Shown: positions 52,815 to 62,854, numbered from the stretch's first letter. The stretch: DNA of 64,000 nt from Bryobacterales bacterium (GCA_016716385.1 JADJWL010000025.1:186001-250000); one strand, 5' to 3'. Translations and numbers: made by a program. Notes: generated by a model not told the origin, from the letters alone.

Positions 52815-55313
52815 CTATCTCCCTGCCTCGCGCGCCCGCTGTTCGAAAATGCGGCGCGCTTCGGCGAACTGCCCCAGAACGTGCTGGCGTTCTTTGTCCG
52901 ACCGCCAGCCCGGATGCTCCTGGGCCTGTCTCGTAATGTCGTCGATCCAGGTGATGAAGTACTCCGCGTCTTCACGCGACCGGATCGGCTGCCCGCCGGC
53001 GATCACGTAGATGGCGCCTGTCTCGGCGACCACATAGCTGTCATCGATGGGATGGGCGGGGTCGCCCTTTGCGCGCACCGTGAGCCAGCCGCTCGACGGG
53101 AGCTGCACCCGCTTGCGAAGCACCGCGCGCTTGCCGCCCTCGGTCAGGGGCACCGTCTCCAGCACTTTGCCGTTGAACAGCACTTCCACGGTCTTCACCG
53201 GTACGATGGACTCCATCGTGGCGGCGAGGTCGACGGCACCGCCGCCGGCGGGCAACTGGATCTCCTCGCCCGCCATTTCGCCGTTGACGGTGAATTCGAG
53301 CAGCGGACCGTTGGTCACGAAGGTGCGTCCCTTGCGGATCGCTTCGACCCATCCATCCCAGGTGAGCTTCGGGCCGAGATACGCGTAGAGGCGGCTCGAT
53401 CCGAGGATGGCCGTCGCGTGGAGGTTGAGGATGGAGTCTTCGCCTGCCGAAGCCGTCACTTTGAACCCGCAGTTCAGCGCCCGGTGCCAGACGTCGGCCG
53501 TGTGCGTGTAATGGCCGGCGCTGGTCATGAGCTCGATGTACTCGAACGAGCCGAGCGCCAGATCGACCGGGAACCCTCGAGCCACCGAATACCCGCGGCT
53601 CGGCGGGTCGCCCGAGAACGGATGCACGTAGCCGCCGATCGCGCCCTGCTGCCGCGCCAGGCGGAACATATCGGTGTTGCTCGGGTACAGGCTTTCGATC
53701 GCCGTGCCCTCGTAGCCGGTGGTGAACGGCGAGATCAGGTGCTTCTTCATGTTGATGAAGTTGACGTGGCCATAGAACGGCGGCCGGTACTCTTCACCGA
53801 ACTCCAGGATGCGTTCGCTCGTCGTCAAATGGTGCGGCTTGCCTGTGAAGTGCTGCTGGTCAAAGATCCGGTTGTCCTTGTTGGCGACCTTCTCGCCGAT
53901 GACGTCCAGGTCCTCGGCCTTGGCCATGAAGACCAGGTTCTCCGGCGTGTTGTTCTGGTTGCCGCCGTAGTTCATGTGGACGTGATCGCTGCCGCTATAC
54001 CAGCCGCGCGCCTTCATGTGGGCCATACGGCGCAGATCGATCGAGACAATCGTGGTGGCGTTCTCGCGCACCGCCGCGGTCTGGCGCTCCGGCCAGTATT
54101 CGATGCCGCGAGCGGCCTCGATCGTCACTTCGCCCACGGGCACTTCGAGACGGAAGTGGCCGTCGGCATGGAAGAAGTCGCGGTTGGCCGCGCGCCCGGC
54201 GATGCGGTGATACTCCTTCTCGGGCGCGTAGCTCTTGCCATCCGAAGCCCGCAGATAGATGCGGGCGGCCTCCGGCTTGCCAGTCGGGGCATCCCGGAGG
54301 TGAACCTCCAGCGTGCCCATGGGACGCCGGTGCACACGACGCCTGATCTCGATCTTGCGCTGTTCCCCGCCGAAGGTCCGCAGCAGGCGCATGTCCGAGT
54401 TGCCGTGCTCGTTGGCGATAAAGACGATCCATTCGCCGTCCGGCGACCACTTCGCGTCGAAGTGGTCGTACTCGCCGAAGGTCAGCTTGTACGGCTCGCC
54501 GCCGTCCACCGGCAGCACGTAGAGATTCGAGAACTGGCCGCCGCGATGCGAGCTGTAGAGGATACGCTTGCCGTCGGCCGACCACTGCGGGTTGGTCCGG
54601 TAGAGCGTCTCTTCGCGCAGGATCATCCGCGCCGATCGCATCATGTCGCGCTCCGGCTTCGCGCGGTAAATGGCGCCCGAGCCGAGCGGGATGTTGCGGT
54701 TCGAGACCAGGATCAGTTCGCTGCCGTCGGGCGACCACGTCGGTTGGATGTGGTCGTCGTATTCGGCGAAGTAGAGCCGCCCACGGCCGAAGCTGTTGGG
54801 CTCGGTCAGGCGCATCGGCGCTCCGGGCTTGCCGTTCTCAAGCGGCATGGCGAAGATGTGAAATCTGTTGCGGTCTTCGCTCGCCACGTACGCCAGGCGT
54901 TTCCCGTCAGGCGACCAGGCCGGATCCAAATGCAACTGGCTGCCCTTCGTGAGCACCGTGCTTTCGGCCGTCGCGACGTTGTAGAGCATCAGATTGACGC
55001 CCTGGTTGTCCTCGGTGGAATACACGATCCAGCGCCCATCGGGCGAATAGACGGGGGCGCTGTCGTAGGTGCGGTTGGCGGTCAGTTCATACGCGGTCGT
55101 ATCTCCCACGTCGATCCGCCATAGCGAACCCGACATCGCGAACACGATGTGTTTGCCATCCGGCGACCAGGACGGTCGCCACGGCGTGCTGGCCGTCTGC
55201 GGGACGTAGTAGTTGTACATGTACCCGCCGGCGTGGCGGGACCGCTCCGGCGCCTGTGCGGCGGCAATCGAGACAAGGCAGAAAACGAGTGCGGCTCTCA
55301 ACGAAAGGTTCAC
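52815..55313 (-). CDS. CehA/McbA-like metallohydrolase with TolB-type propeller
   Basis: An 832-residue exported protein. Signal peptide VNLSLRAALVFCLVSIAAAQ; I use GTG 55313 because AGGAG stands about 10 bases before it and the signal begins there (ATG 55340 would add 9 residues). PD40/TolB-like repeats fill about residues 45-330 (RPSWSPDGKHIVFAM, DPAWSPDGKRLAYVA). A PHP-like CehA/McbA hydrolase follows: SDHVHMNYGG, GGYVHPFSGDP and SAGEDSILNLHATA hold the metal ligands. Relatives hydrolyse carbamates such as carbaryl, but natural substrates are unknown. First gene of a seven-gene run. Confidence 0.8.
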   Translation of the reverse strand: MNLSLRAALVFCLVSIAAAQAPERSRHAGGYMYNYYVPQTASTPWRPSWSPDGKHIVFAMSGSLWRIDVGDTTAYELTANRTYDSAPVYSPDGRWIVYSTEDNQGVNLMLYNVATAESTVLTKGSQLHLDPAWSPDGKRLAYVASEDRNRFHIFAMPLENGKPGAPMRLTEPNSFGRGRLYFAEYDDHIQPTWSPDGSELILVSNRNIPLGSGAIYRAKPERDMMRSARMILREETLYRTNPQWSADGKRILYSSHRGGQFSNLYVLPVDGGEPYKLTFGEYDHFDAKWSPDGEWIVFIANEHGNSDMRLLRTFGGEQRKIEIRRRVHRRPMGTLEVHLRDAPTGKPEAARIYLRASDGKSYAPEKEYHRIAGRAANRDFFHADGHFRLEVPVGEVTIEAARGIEYWPERQTAAVRENATTIVSIDLRRMAHMKARGWYSGSDHVHMNYGGNQNNTPENLVFMAKAEDLDVIGEKVANKDNRIFDQQHFTGKPHHLTTSERILEFGEEYRPPFYGHVNFINMKKHLISPFTTGYEGTAIESLYPSNTDMFRLARQQGAIGGYVHPFSGDPPSRGYSVARGFPVDLALGSFEYIELMTSAGHYTHTADVWHRALNCGFKVTASAGEDSILNLHATAILGSSRLYAYLGPKLTWDGWVEAIRKGRTFVTNGPLLEFTVNGEMAGEEIQLPAGGGAVDLAATMESIVPVKTVEVLFNGKVLETVPLTEGGKRAVLRKRVQLPSSGWLTVRAKGDPAHPIDDSYVVAETGAIYVIAGGQPIRSREDAEYFITWIDDITRQAQEHPGWRSDKERQHVLGQFAEARRIFEQRAREAGR

Positions 55314-55385
55314 TCTGCAAAAACTCCTATGGTTCGCCATTCTAAACCCCACGCGTCCTCAGGACAAAACGAATCCGCAAAAAAC

Positions 55386-55416
55386 TTGCCCCGGCAGCCC
55401 CGCGGGGCGGTATCAT
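55386..55416 (+). promoter_or_regulatory. Possible promoter with 12-bp palindrome in the spacer
   Basis: TTGCCC (55386-55391) and TATCAT (55411-55416) are separated by 19 bases, slightly long. Within the spacer lies the perfect palindrome GCCCCGCGGGGC (55397-55408), which may be a regulator site that compensates for the weak promoter. It serves the plus-strand gene starting at 55444. Confidence 0.35.
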
Positions 55417-55443
55417 GATCGAAACTCAGCACGGAGGTGACAG

Positions 55444-56682
55444 ATGAATTGGCGCAAGTTCTTCGGGCCTGCAGCTTCAGGCGTAACCCGGCGCGAGGCA
55501 TTCGGAGCCGGAATTCTGGCAACGCTTCTTGGCCGAACTGCGGCAACAGCGGCTCCGTCGCGCTACGCGGCGGACAACATTTACTCTCGGCTCCTCGGGG
55601 TGAAGCCGCTGCTCACCTGCCGCGGGCATACGACGGCGTTCGGCGGATCGCTCATGCCGACCGAGGTCTTGCGCGCGATGGCGGAAGCGAACGACTACTT
55701 CGTCGATATGGACGAGTTAAACATCGCCGCCGGCAAGCGCATCGCCGAAGTGATGGGGGCCGAAGCGGCGATGGTTTCCGCTGGATCGTTTTCCGCAATG
55801 CTGCTGGGCGCGGCGGCGTGCCTCACCGGCACCGACCAGAACAAGATGGCCGCCCTGCCGCATCCGGACTGGCCGCGGCGGGAATGCCTCATCCCGAAGG
55901 GGCACCGCGTCCTCTATGACCGGGCGTACAAGGCCGCCGGCATGACCATCATCGAGGTGGACGGGCTCGATCAACTGCGCAACGCGATCGGAGAGAAGAC
56001 CGCGATGCTGGCGGGTCTCGGTAGCACTGACCGTTCCAATCCGAAGGGCGCCGTGACGGTGAAGCAGCTTGTGGAAGTGGGGCGGCAGGCCCGAGTCCCC
56101 GTATTGATCGACGCCGCCTCCGAACTGCCGCCGGTTTCGTCCCTGAGGCACTATGTGGCAACCGGGGCGGACCTGGTGGTCATCAGCGGCGGCAAGGGTC
56201 TGCTGGGACCGCAGTCGACCGGCATCCTCGCCGGACGCCGCGAACTCGTCGAAGCGGCGCGGCTGAATCATTCGCCGTACGCCCACATCGGGCGCGGGAT
56301 GAAGGTCGGCAAAGAAGAGATCGTCGGTCTGGTGGCGGCAGTCAACCGCTACGCCTCGCTCGACCACGACATGGTGCACGAGACATGGAACAAGAAGGCG
56401 CGCTGGATGGCGGAGCAGCTCCAGGACATCAAGGGCGTCACCGCCGTGTACCGCATCAACGCGTACGGCTTCGGCGAAGTGCGGATTACGTGGGACCGGA
56501 AGGTGATCCCGCTCACCGGGCACCAGGCGTTCGAGAAGCTGATGGCGGGCGAGCCGCGGGTCCTGTTCTACCAGGATGAGGAGGGCGGCACGTTCCAGAC
56601 GCGGTCGATGAAGGATGGCGATGAGATCCTGGCGGCTCGCCGACTGCGCCAGTTCTTCGTGCACGAAGCCCCTCGCGGGTAG
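55444..56682 (+). CDS. SelA/DgaE-like PLP enzyme, Tat-exported
   Basis: A 412-residue PLP enzyme similar to selenocysteine synthase SelA and D-glucosaminate-6-phosphate ammonia-lyase (DgaE). The leader contains TRREAFGAGILATLLG, a Tat signal. PLP-Lys is in VVISGGKGLLGPQSTGILAG, with CRGHTTAFGGSLMP at the start and VLIDAASELPP before it. There is no tRNA-binding element, so a lyase on an amino sugar acid or similar is more likely. ATG has GGAGGTGA at an ideal distance. Adjacent to a secreted M81 peptidase. Confidence 0.82.
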   Translation: MNWRKFFGPAASGVTRREAFGAGILATLLGRTAATAAPSRYAADNIYSRLLGVKPLLTCRGHTTAFGGSLMPTEVLRAMAEANDYFVDMDELNIAAGKRIAEVMGAEAAMVSAGSFSAMLLGAAACLTGTDQNKMAALPHPDWPRRECLIPKGHRVLYDRAYKAAGMTIIEVDGLDQLRNAIGEKTAMLAGLGSTDRSNPKGAVTVKQLVEVGRQARVPVLIDAASELPPVSSLRHYVATGADLVVISGGKGLLGPQSTGILAGRRELVEAARLNHSPYAHIGRGMKVGKEEIVGLVAAVNRYASLDHDMVHETWNKKARWMAEQLQDIKGVTAVYRINAYGFGEVRITWDRKVIPLTGHQAFEKLMAGEPRVLFYQDEEGGTFQTRSMKDGDEILAARRLRQFFVHEAPRG

Positions 56683-56738
56683 CGGCGGGTCCGGTTTCGA
56701 ACGGGCATGATACCCTGTCGGAACCGGAGCCTACCCGC

Positions 56739-58289
56739 ATGAAGTTCGTTCCTCTTTCTCTGGCCCTCGCCCTGTTTGCGGGCGCCGCTATCGCGCAACA
56801 GAAGCGTCCGCTCGTGGCTGTTACGGGCATGAGCCACGAGTCGAATTCCTTTTTCCCGTCCAAGACGACGGCCGCCGATTTCGGCGGCCTCGCAGTCCGC
56901 CCCGCCGCCGACGTCATCCGCGAATCGGAGAAGGCGTCGACGATGGTCAGCGGCTACATCGCCGGATCGAGGGAGTTCGGATTCGATCTGCTGCCCGGGG
57001 TCGTGGTCCGTGCGCAGCCGAAGGGTCCCGTGACCGCCGAGGCGTTCGAGACCATCGCCAACGCCATGGTTGCCGAGTTGAGGCGCGTGCTGCCGAAGAT
57101 CGACGGCGTGCTGATGCCGCTGCACGGCGCGATGGTGGTGGAGAGCTACCCCTCCGGCGACCTGGAACTGGTGCGCCGCGTGCGGCAGACCGTGGGTCCG
57201 GACATGCCGATCGTGGTGACCCACGACTTCCACGCCAACATCGACCCCGAGATCATACGGCACTGCAACGTGCTGATCACCTTCAAAGAGAACCCCCACA
57301 TCGACACGAAGGAGAGGGGCATTCAGGCGGCGAAGGTCATCTCGGCGACGATCGCGGGACGGGTGAAGCCGGTGCAGGCGGTGGTGAAGCCGCCGATGGT
57401 CTACAACATCGTGTTCCAGCACACGAAGTCTCCACCGCTGCTGCCGATTGTCGAGGAGAGCCGCCGGCTGGAGCAGGATCCCAGGATTCTCGCCGTCAGC
57501 GTGTCAGGCGGCTACCAGTACGCCGACGTCCCGCAGATGGGACCGAGCGTCGTGGTCGTGACGGACAACGATCCACAGCTTGCCCAGCGCGAGGCACAGC
57601 GGCTGTCGGACATGCTGTGGGCGACGCGCGAGCAGATCCGGCTGCGGCTGCCGGACGCCAGGGAAGCGGTCCGCCAAGCCATTGCGAGCGACAAGCAGCC
57701 GATCGCGCTGATCGACATGGGCGACAACATCGGCGGCGGGACGGCGGGCGACAGCACGTTCCTGCTGCGCGAGCTGGTCGACCAGAGGGCGCAGGGATGG
57801 GTGGTCGCCATCGCCGACCCCGAGGCACAGGCGGCGGCGTTCCGCGCCGGAATCGGGCAGCCGTTCGACATGGCCGTAGGCGGCAAGACGGACAAACTGC
57901 ACGGCGAGCCCGTCCGGATCCGGGGCAAGGTGAAATCGATGCACGAAGGGGAGTACATCGAGCCCGAGGTCCGTCACGGCGGCGGGCGCTACCGCAGCAA
58001 CGGCCACACCGCGGTGATTGAGGTGGAAGGCGGCACGCGGGATCTGCCGAACCTGTTGTTGCTTACCGGGCAGCGCTCGAGTCCGAACAGCCTGCACCAA
58101 TTGATTAGTGTGGGGATCTATCCCACCTGGCAGAAGATCCTGGTGGTGAAGGGGGCGATTGCGCCGCGGGCCGCGTACGAACCGATTGCCGCCGCGATTG
58201 TGGGAGTGGACACGCCGGGCGCCTCGGCGGTGAACCCGGCGCGGTTCACATTCAAGAAGGTGCGCCGCCCGCTCTTCGGGTTGGAATAG
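56739..58289 (+). CDS. Secreted M81-family (MlrC-like) metallohydrolase
   Basis: A 516-residue M81 protein with signal peptide (MKFVPLSLALALFAGAAIA), clearly related to the cytoplasmic one at 21.6 kb. Conserved parts are VTGMSHESNSFFPSKTT, VLMPLHGAMVVESYPSGD, VVTHDFHANIDPEIIRHCNV and IDMGDNIGGGTAGDSTF. Export implies action on a periplasmic or external compound. It follows the SelA-like gene by 56 bases and is probably in the same transcript. Confidence 0.87.
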   Translation: MKFVPLSLALALFAGAAIAQQKRPLVAVTGMSHESNSFFPSKTTAADFGGLAVRPAADVIRESEKASTMVSGYIAGSREFGFDLLPGVVVRAQPKGPVTAEAFETIANAMVAELRRVLPKIDGVLMPLHGAMVVESYPSGDLELVRRVRQTVGPDMPIVVTHDFHANIDPEIIRHCNVLITFKENPHIDTKERGIQAAKVISATIAGRVKPVQAVVKPPMVYNIVFQHTKSPPLLPIVEESRRLEQDPRILAVSVSGGYQYADVPQMGPSVVVVTDNDPQLAQREAQRLSDMLWATREQIRLRLPDAREAVRQAIASDKQPIALIDMGDNIGGGTAGDSTFLLRELVDQRAQGWVVAIADPEAQAAAFRAGIGQPFDMAVGGKTDKLHGEPVRIRGKVKSMHEGEYIEPEVRHGGGRYRSNGHTAVIEVEGGTRDLPNLLLLTGQRSSPNSLHQLISVGIYPTWQKILVVKGAIAPRAAYEPIAAAIVGVDTPGASAVNPARFTFKKVRRPLFGLE

Positions 58290-58305
58290 CGGGCGGCGCC
58301 GGGTT

Positions 58306-61300
58306 TCAGAAGTACACCTTCAACGCCACCTGGAAGATACGCATCGCGTTGCGCAGGCTGCGGATCTCGCCGACGCGCGGTCCGTCCGGGACGAGCGAGT
58401 CCGGCCCGACGTAGCTGAGACCATTCGGCCGTCCAAACTGAGGCGTGTTGAACGCGTTGAATGCCTCGCCGCGGAACTGCAGGCGGCCTTGTTCGCCAAG
58501 CTTGGGCAACTCCCAGTTCTTCCCGATCGACAGATCGACGTTCCTCATGCCGGGTTGCACAAGGAGGCCGTTAGCGGCGTTACCGTACTTGCACAGCTCG
58601 GGACGGTTCGGAATATTGCAGTCCGTGCGGCGGAATGCCGACGGGTCGTACCACAACTGCCGCGTCGCCTCACCGAACAGGCGTCCGTCCGCGACCCGGT
58701 CCGGCCGTGAGTTGGCCCCGGTATTGAGTGTGCCGCCCACCAGGGCGAACGGCAATCCCGTTCGGAACGTCAGGATTCCGCTTGCCTGCCAGCCTCCGAA
58801 CGCCGCCTTCGTGAAGCCGGAGGAACCCTGGAAGAAGGGCAGATCGTACACGAAATTCGCGACCGCGTTATGGGTAATGTCGAACCCATAGCGTGTCCGG
58901 TCCGCCCGCCGGTCGCGCGGGTTCTGGTACGTTCCTTCCACGTCGCCGGCCGGATCGTTCCGTCCGTAGCCCTCGCCAAGAGCCTTTCCGTAGGTGTAGG
59001 CAAGGCCTAAAGTCATGCCGTGGCTGTAGCGCTTCTGCGCCTGGACCTGCAGCGCGTGGTAGGTGGCGTTCGCATAGCTGTCCAGGTACCGGACGTTGCC
59101 GAGCAGCCGCGCTTGGTCTCCCTCGCCCCGGCTGACATAGGCCTGCCACGGCCGGTTACGGTTGATGTCGGTGTCCGGCGACGGATCGGGATTGTTGAAG
59201 TTGGGCACGGTGTTGTCCAGGTGGCTCGTCTTCGACCCCACATAGCCAACCGTGAGAATCGTGTTGAACGGAAGCTGCCGTTGAATATCGAAGCTCCACT
59301 GGATGTAGTTGCTGGCCTTGTTGTCCGGGATCATCGCCAGCACGTTGGTCCGTGCCGCTGCCGTCCCTTGGCCCGGGAATGGGTTATCCAGCGTAAGCGC
59401 CTGGGACATGTCCCGGATTCGGCGCGTCTGAAGATTGTAGTTCCGCCCCGCATACTGCACCGGAATCACTTGACCTAGGTCGTGCACCTGGTTGAAAAAG
59501 AAGGTGCCGGAAAGCGGGGGCTGCAAGTTCAAGATCGACATGTTGTTCAACTGCTGCGCATTCGCGTACCAGCCGGCGCCGGTGCGGATGACCCACTTAT
59601 CGGTGGCGCGGTAGGCGATGCCTACGCGCGGCATGAAGAACCGGACCTCGGGATCGTAGAACCGGAAGTTCTCTCGCGGCTCCGGCACCACCGTGGGCAA
59701 CTGCTGCCCGTTGCTGGCAGGGGAGAGGATGTCCAGGCGCAGCGACCGCCAGGTGCGGTTCAAGTCTGTCATCAGTCCGAAGTAGTCCCACCGGACGCCG
59801 ATGTTCATCGTCAGGCGGCGCGTCGCTTTCCATTCGTCCAGGAAGTAACCGCTCCAGCGGTGCTGCCGCGGCTTCTGGAGCAGGAGACCTTCGGCCGTAG
59901 TGGCGGAGTTCGGGAAACCCATTAGCCAGCCGGCAAGGCTATTCCCTCCCAGGCAGCACCCCAGGTTGCCGGACGGCACGTTGGCCGCCGCGCGCTCGAT
60001 CGTCAGCCGCCGGTACTCCATGCCCATCTTGAACGTATGGTTTGCCTTGATGATCGAGAAGTTGTCGGAGATCTGATAGGTATCGTTGAAGTCGATGCGA
60101 GCGCCCGCGTCGCCGGGCAGGATGCCGGTGGGCGGGATCGCCGCTTCGAGCGGCCGGAACTTCCGGTTGTTGTCGACCGCTACCCGAAACTGGCCGATGC
60201 CGAGCGAGTCCACGTCGAAATCGGTATTGGTGCGCGGATTGAATGCATCGTGGTCAACGCGGTTGTAGCCAAAGCGGAACTCGTTGATCAGGGTCGGGCT
60301 GAACAGGTGCAGCCACTGCGACGCGATGTTGTGAGGGCGCAGTGAGAATACATTGCCGAAGTTCGGATTGATGTTCTGGTTGTCGAACGCGGTCCGCTGT
60401 CCGGCGTACCGCACAAAGATGCGGTCGTTCTGGCTGAAGTTGTGATCGACGCGGGCGAAGTACTGGTTCTGGTCCAGAATCTGCGGCACGCTGCGGATCA
60501 CGTTGACGTCGAGAATATCTTCCGGCTGAAACTGCGGCAGAGGCAGGAATGTGTTGATGAAGTTCTGCGCATTCCGGTTGATCAGGCTCTGCGGAACGAT
60601 ATTCGTGATGCGTCCCGAGCCGTCGCGGAACGGTTCGCCGGTGCGCGGGTCGTAGATGATGATCGGCGCCCGGATCGGCACGCCATTCCGGATGAGCGGC
60701 GTCAGCAGCGCGGAGAAGTCGCCGCGGCGGAACTCCTCCGGGAACCAGTGGGCCTGCGACACGTTTTCCACGGTTTGCCGGATACCCTCGTAGTTGAAGC
60801 TCCAGAAGGTGCGGTCCTTTCCGTTGTAGCCCGGGAGAACGACCGGACCCGCCAGCCAGGTGCCAAACTGGTGGCGGCGCAGGGCGTTCTTCTTCCGTTC
60901 CGGTGTCCCGGCGGGGATCTCGAAGTTCAGGAAGTAGTCGCGCGCGTCGAAGACGTTGTTCCGCATGAAGTTGAACAACGTTCCATGGAAGTCATTCGTG
61001 CCGGACTTGAGCGCGATCTGCACGACGGCGCCGTTGTTCTGCCCGAACTCAGCGGAAACCGTCCCGGTCTGGATCTTGACTTCTTCGATGGCGTCGATCG
61101 AGGGGTTGAACAGCACCTGGTTGACGAGCGGTTCGGTCGCCACGACGCCGTCCATCGTGATGTTCTGGTTGGCGTCACGCTGCCCGTTGGCGCTCAACGT
61201 GGTCGCCGAACCAGGGAATGGAAACCCAGTGGTCGTGTTCACGCCCTGCCCCATGCGGGTGCCGTACTGCACGCCCGGCGTCAGAATCGCGAGACTGGCG

Positions 61301-61749
61301 AAGTTGCGGCCGAGCAGAGGGAGTTCCTGCACCCGGCGGCGTTCGATCGTGGTCGAAACCGCCGCGTCGTCGGTCTTCAGTTCGACGCCGGTGGCGACCA
61401 CTTCCACGCGCTCGGTCGTTGCGCCCACGTCCAACACCACGTTTACGCGAGCTTTCTGGCCATACGCCACGTTGACGCCGGTTTGCGTGGTCGTTCGGAA
61501 GCCTTCCAAGGCCACCGTAACCGTATAGTCACCGATTTCAATCAATGGGAACGAATAGTTCCCGCTTTGGTCCGACCGCGTGACGCGCTTTTCGCCGGTG
61601 GCGACGCGCAACAGCGTCACTTCCGCGCCCGGCACCACCGCGCCGGTCGCGTCCGATACCGTTCCCAGGACTTCCGTGGATGTTGTCTGCGCACTGGCTG
61701 ACAGCGCGCAAATGAAGATCGCAACAGCGAGCAAACAATACTTAAACAT
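58306..61749 (-). CDS. TonB-dependent receptor, Oar-like (second copy)
   Basis: A 1,147-residue receptor of the same class as the one at 38.7 kb. Signal peptide FKYCLLAVAIFICALSASA, CarboxypepD_reg domain (TEVLGTVSDATGAVVPGAEV), plug-like part with QTGTVSAEFGQNNGAVVQIA, then a long barrel ending in NAMRIFQVALKVYF. It converges on the secreted M81 gene with a 16-base gap. Its partner gene and ligand are unknown. Confidence 0.9.
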   Translation of the reverse strand: MFKYCLLAVAIFICALSASAQTTSTEVLGTVSDATGAVVPGAEVTLLRVATGEKRVTRSDQSGNYSFPLIEIGDYTVTVALEGFRTTTQTGVNVAYGQKARVNVVLDVGATTERVEVVATGVELKTDDAAVSTTIERRRVQELPLLGRNFASLAILTPGVQYGTRMGQGVNTTTGFPFPGSATTLSANGQRDANQNITMDGVVATEPLVNQVLFNPSIDAIEEVKIQTGTVSAEFGQNNGAVVQIALKSGTNDFHGTLFNFMRNNVFDARDYFLNFEIPAGTPERKKNALRRHQFGTWLAGPVVLPGYNGKDRTFWSFNYEGIRQTVENVSQAHWFPEEFRRGDFSALLTPLIRNGVPIRAPIIIYDPRTGEPFRDGSGRITNIVPQSLINRNAQNFINTFLPLPQFQPEDILDVNVIRSVPQILDQNQYFARVDHNFSQNDRIFVRYAGQRTAFDNQNINPNFGNVFSLRPHNIASQWLHLFSPTLINEFRFGYNRVDHDAFNPRTNTDFDVDSLGIGQFRVAVDNNRKFRPLEAAIPPTGILPGDAGARIDFNDTYQISDNFSIIKANHTFKMGMEYRRLTIERAAANVPSGNLGCCLGGNSLAGWLMGFPNSATTAEGLLLQKPRQHRWSGYFLDEWKATRRLTMNIGVRWDYFGLMTDLNRTWRSLRLDILSPASNGQQLPTVVPEPRENFRFYDPEVRFFMPRVGIAYRATDKWVIRTGAGWYANAQQLNNMSILNLQPPLSGTFFFNQVHDLGQVIPVQYAGRNYNLQTRRIRDMSQALTLDNPFPGQGTAAARTNVLAMIPDNKASNYIQWSFDIQRQLPFNTILTVGYVGSKTSHLDNTVPNFNNPDPSPDTDINRNRPWQAYVSRGEGDQARLLGNVRYLDSYANATYHALQVQAQKRYSHGMTLGLAYTYGKALGEGYGRNDPAGDVEGTYQNPRDRRADRTRYGFDITHNAVANFVYDLPFFQGSSGFTKAAFGGWQASGILTFRTGLPFALVGGTLNTGANSRPDRVADGRLFGEATRQLWYDPSAFRRTDCNIPNRPELCKYGNAANGLLVQPGMRNVDLSIGKNWELPKLGEQGRLQFRGEAFNAFNTPQFGRPNGLSYVGPDSLVPDGPRVGEIRSLRNAMRIFQVALKVYF

Positions 61750-61834
61750 GTAGAAAACTTAACCTCACGAAACCAAATTCCCGCCACTGCCGAGGGGCCG
61801 AGTGAAGGAAATTTATTTCATTTGCGGAGAGAAG

Positions 61835-62827
61835 TCAAGAAGTTTTTTGGGATGCTGCCCGGTACTCCCACAGAGCATGGTCGATCACGGCTGCCGTCCG
61901 CAGTCCGGCTTCCGCGGTGGCGGGGCAGACGCCTTCGCCGTTCAACTCATCGACCATGGTCTGGATGAGCGGCTGCTGCACATGCTCCGGCCGCGGGATG
62001 ACGAATTCCTCGCAGCCGGAAGACGTGAACACGCGGACCGGCGCTTCGGCGAAGGTGGCGAACGTGATGCGGCCGCGTGTCCCGGTGATCGTGGTTTCGT
62101 CGGCGTCGCGGTCGGCCGTGAAACACCAGACGCCTGTTCCGGGCACGCCGGACTCGAACTCGATGGCGGTGACGACGTGATCTTCGGCAGGATAGAGCCC
62201 CATCTGGTTGACAGCGATTCCCTGCACCCGGCGGATCGGGCCGAGGAAGTAGTCGAGCAGGTCGAGGGTGTGCGACGCAAGGTCGACGAACAGGCCACCC
62301 CCGGCGATCTCCGGAATCACGCGCCACGGCAGCCGCGCGGGGTCGAACGCGGCGGGAGGCTGGTAGAGCTCGGCGTGCACGGAGCGGACATCGCCAATGG
62401 CGCCGGAGTCGAGCAGGCTCTTCACTTTGAGATAGCGCGGCTGCGCGCGCCGGTAGTACGCCACCCACAGCGGGACTCCGTGCGCCGCGCAGGCGGCGAT
62501 CATGGCGCGGCACTCGTCCGCAGTGCGCGCCATCGGCTTTTCGACGTAGACCGGCTTGCGCGCCGCGGCAGCGAGTTCTGTGTACTGCCGGTGGACGTGC
62601 GGGGGTGTGGCGATGTAGACGGCGTCGACTGCGGGATCGTGGACGAGGGCCGCGGCTTCGTCGTACCAACGGGGAACGCCGTGGCGGCGGGCGTAGTCGG
62701 CAGCCTTGGCGCCGTCGCGGCGCATGACAGCCACGAGCGCCGAGTTCCGGGCCTTGCGGAAGCCGGGACCGCTCTTGATTTCCGTGACGTCGCCAACACC
62801 AATGATGCCCCAGCGGATCGTGCGCAT
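61835..62827 (-). CDS. Gfo/Idh/MocA-type oxidoreductase
   Basis: A 330-residue NAD(P)-dependent sugar-related oxidoreductase. The N-terminal Rossmann motif is WGIIGVGDVTEIKSGPGF, followed by AVYIATPPHVHRQY and the signature PVYVEKPMA, then GGGLFVDLASHTLDLLDYFL, which holds the catalytic Asp/His. The C-terminal part is typical Gfo/Idh/MocA. Substrate unknown. Confidence 0.88.
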   Translation of the reverse strand: MRTIRWGIIGVGDVTEIKSGPGFRKARNSALVAVMRRDGAKAADYARRHGVPRWYDEAAALVHDPAVDAVYIATPPHVHRQYTELAAAARKPVYVEKPMARTADECRAMIAACAAHGVPLWVAYYRRAQPRYLKVKSLLDSGAIGDVRSVHAELYQPPAAFDPARLPWRVIPEIAGGGLFVDLASHTLDLLDYFLGPIRRVQGIAVNQMGLYPAEDHVVTAIEFESGVPGTGVWCFTADRDADETTITGTRGRITFATFAEAPVRVFTSSGCEEFVIPRPEHVQQPLIQTMVDELNGEGVCPATAEAGLRTAAVIDHALWEYRAASQKTS

Positions 62828-62854
62828 ACCTGGGCACGATTCTAACGCGGCCGG

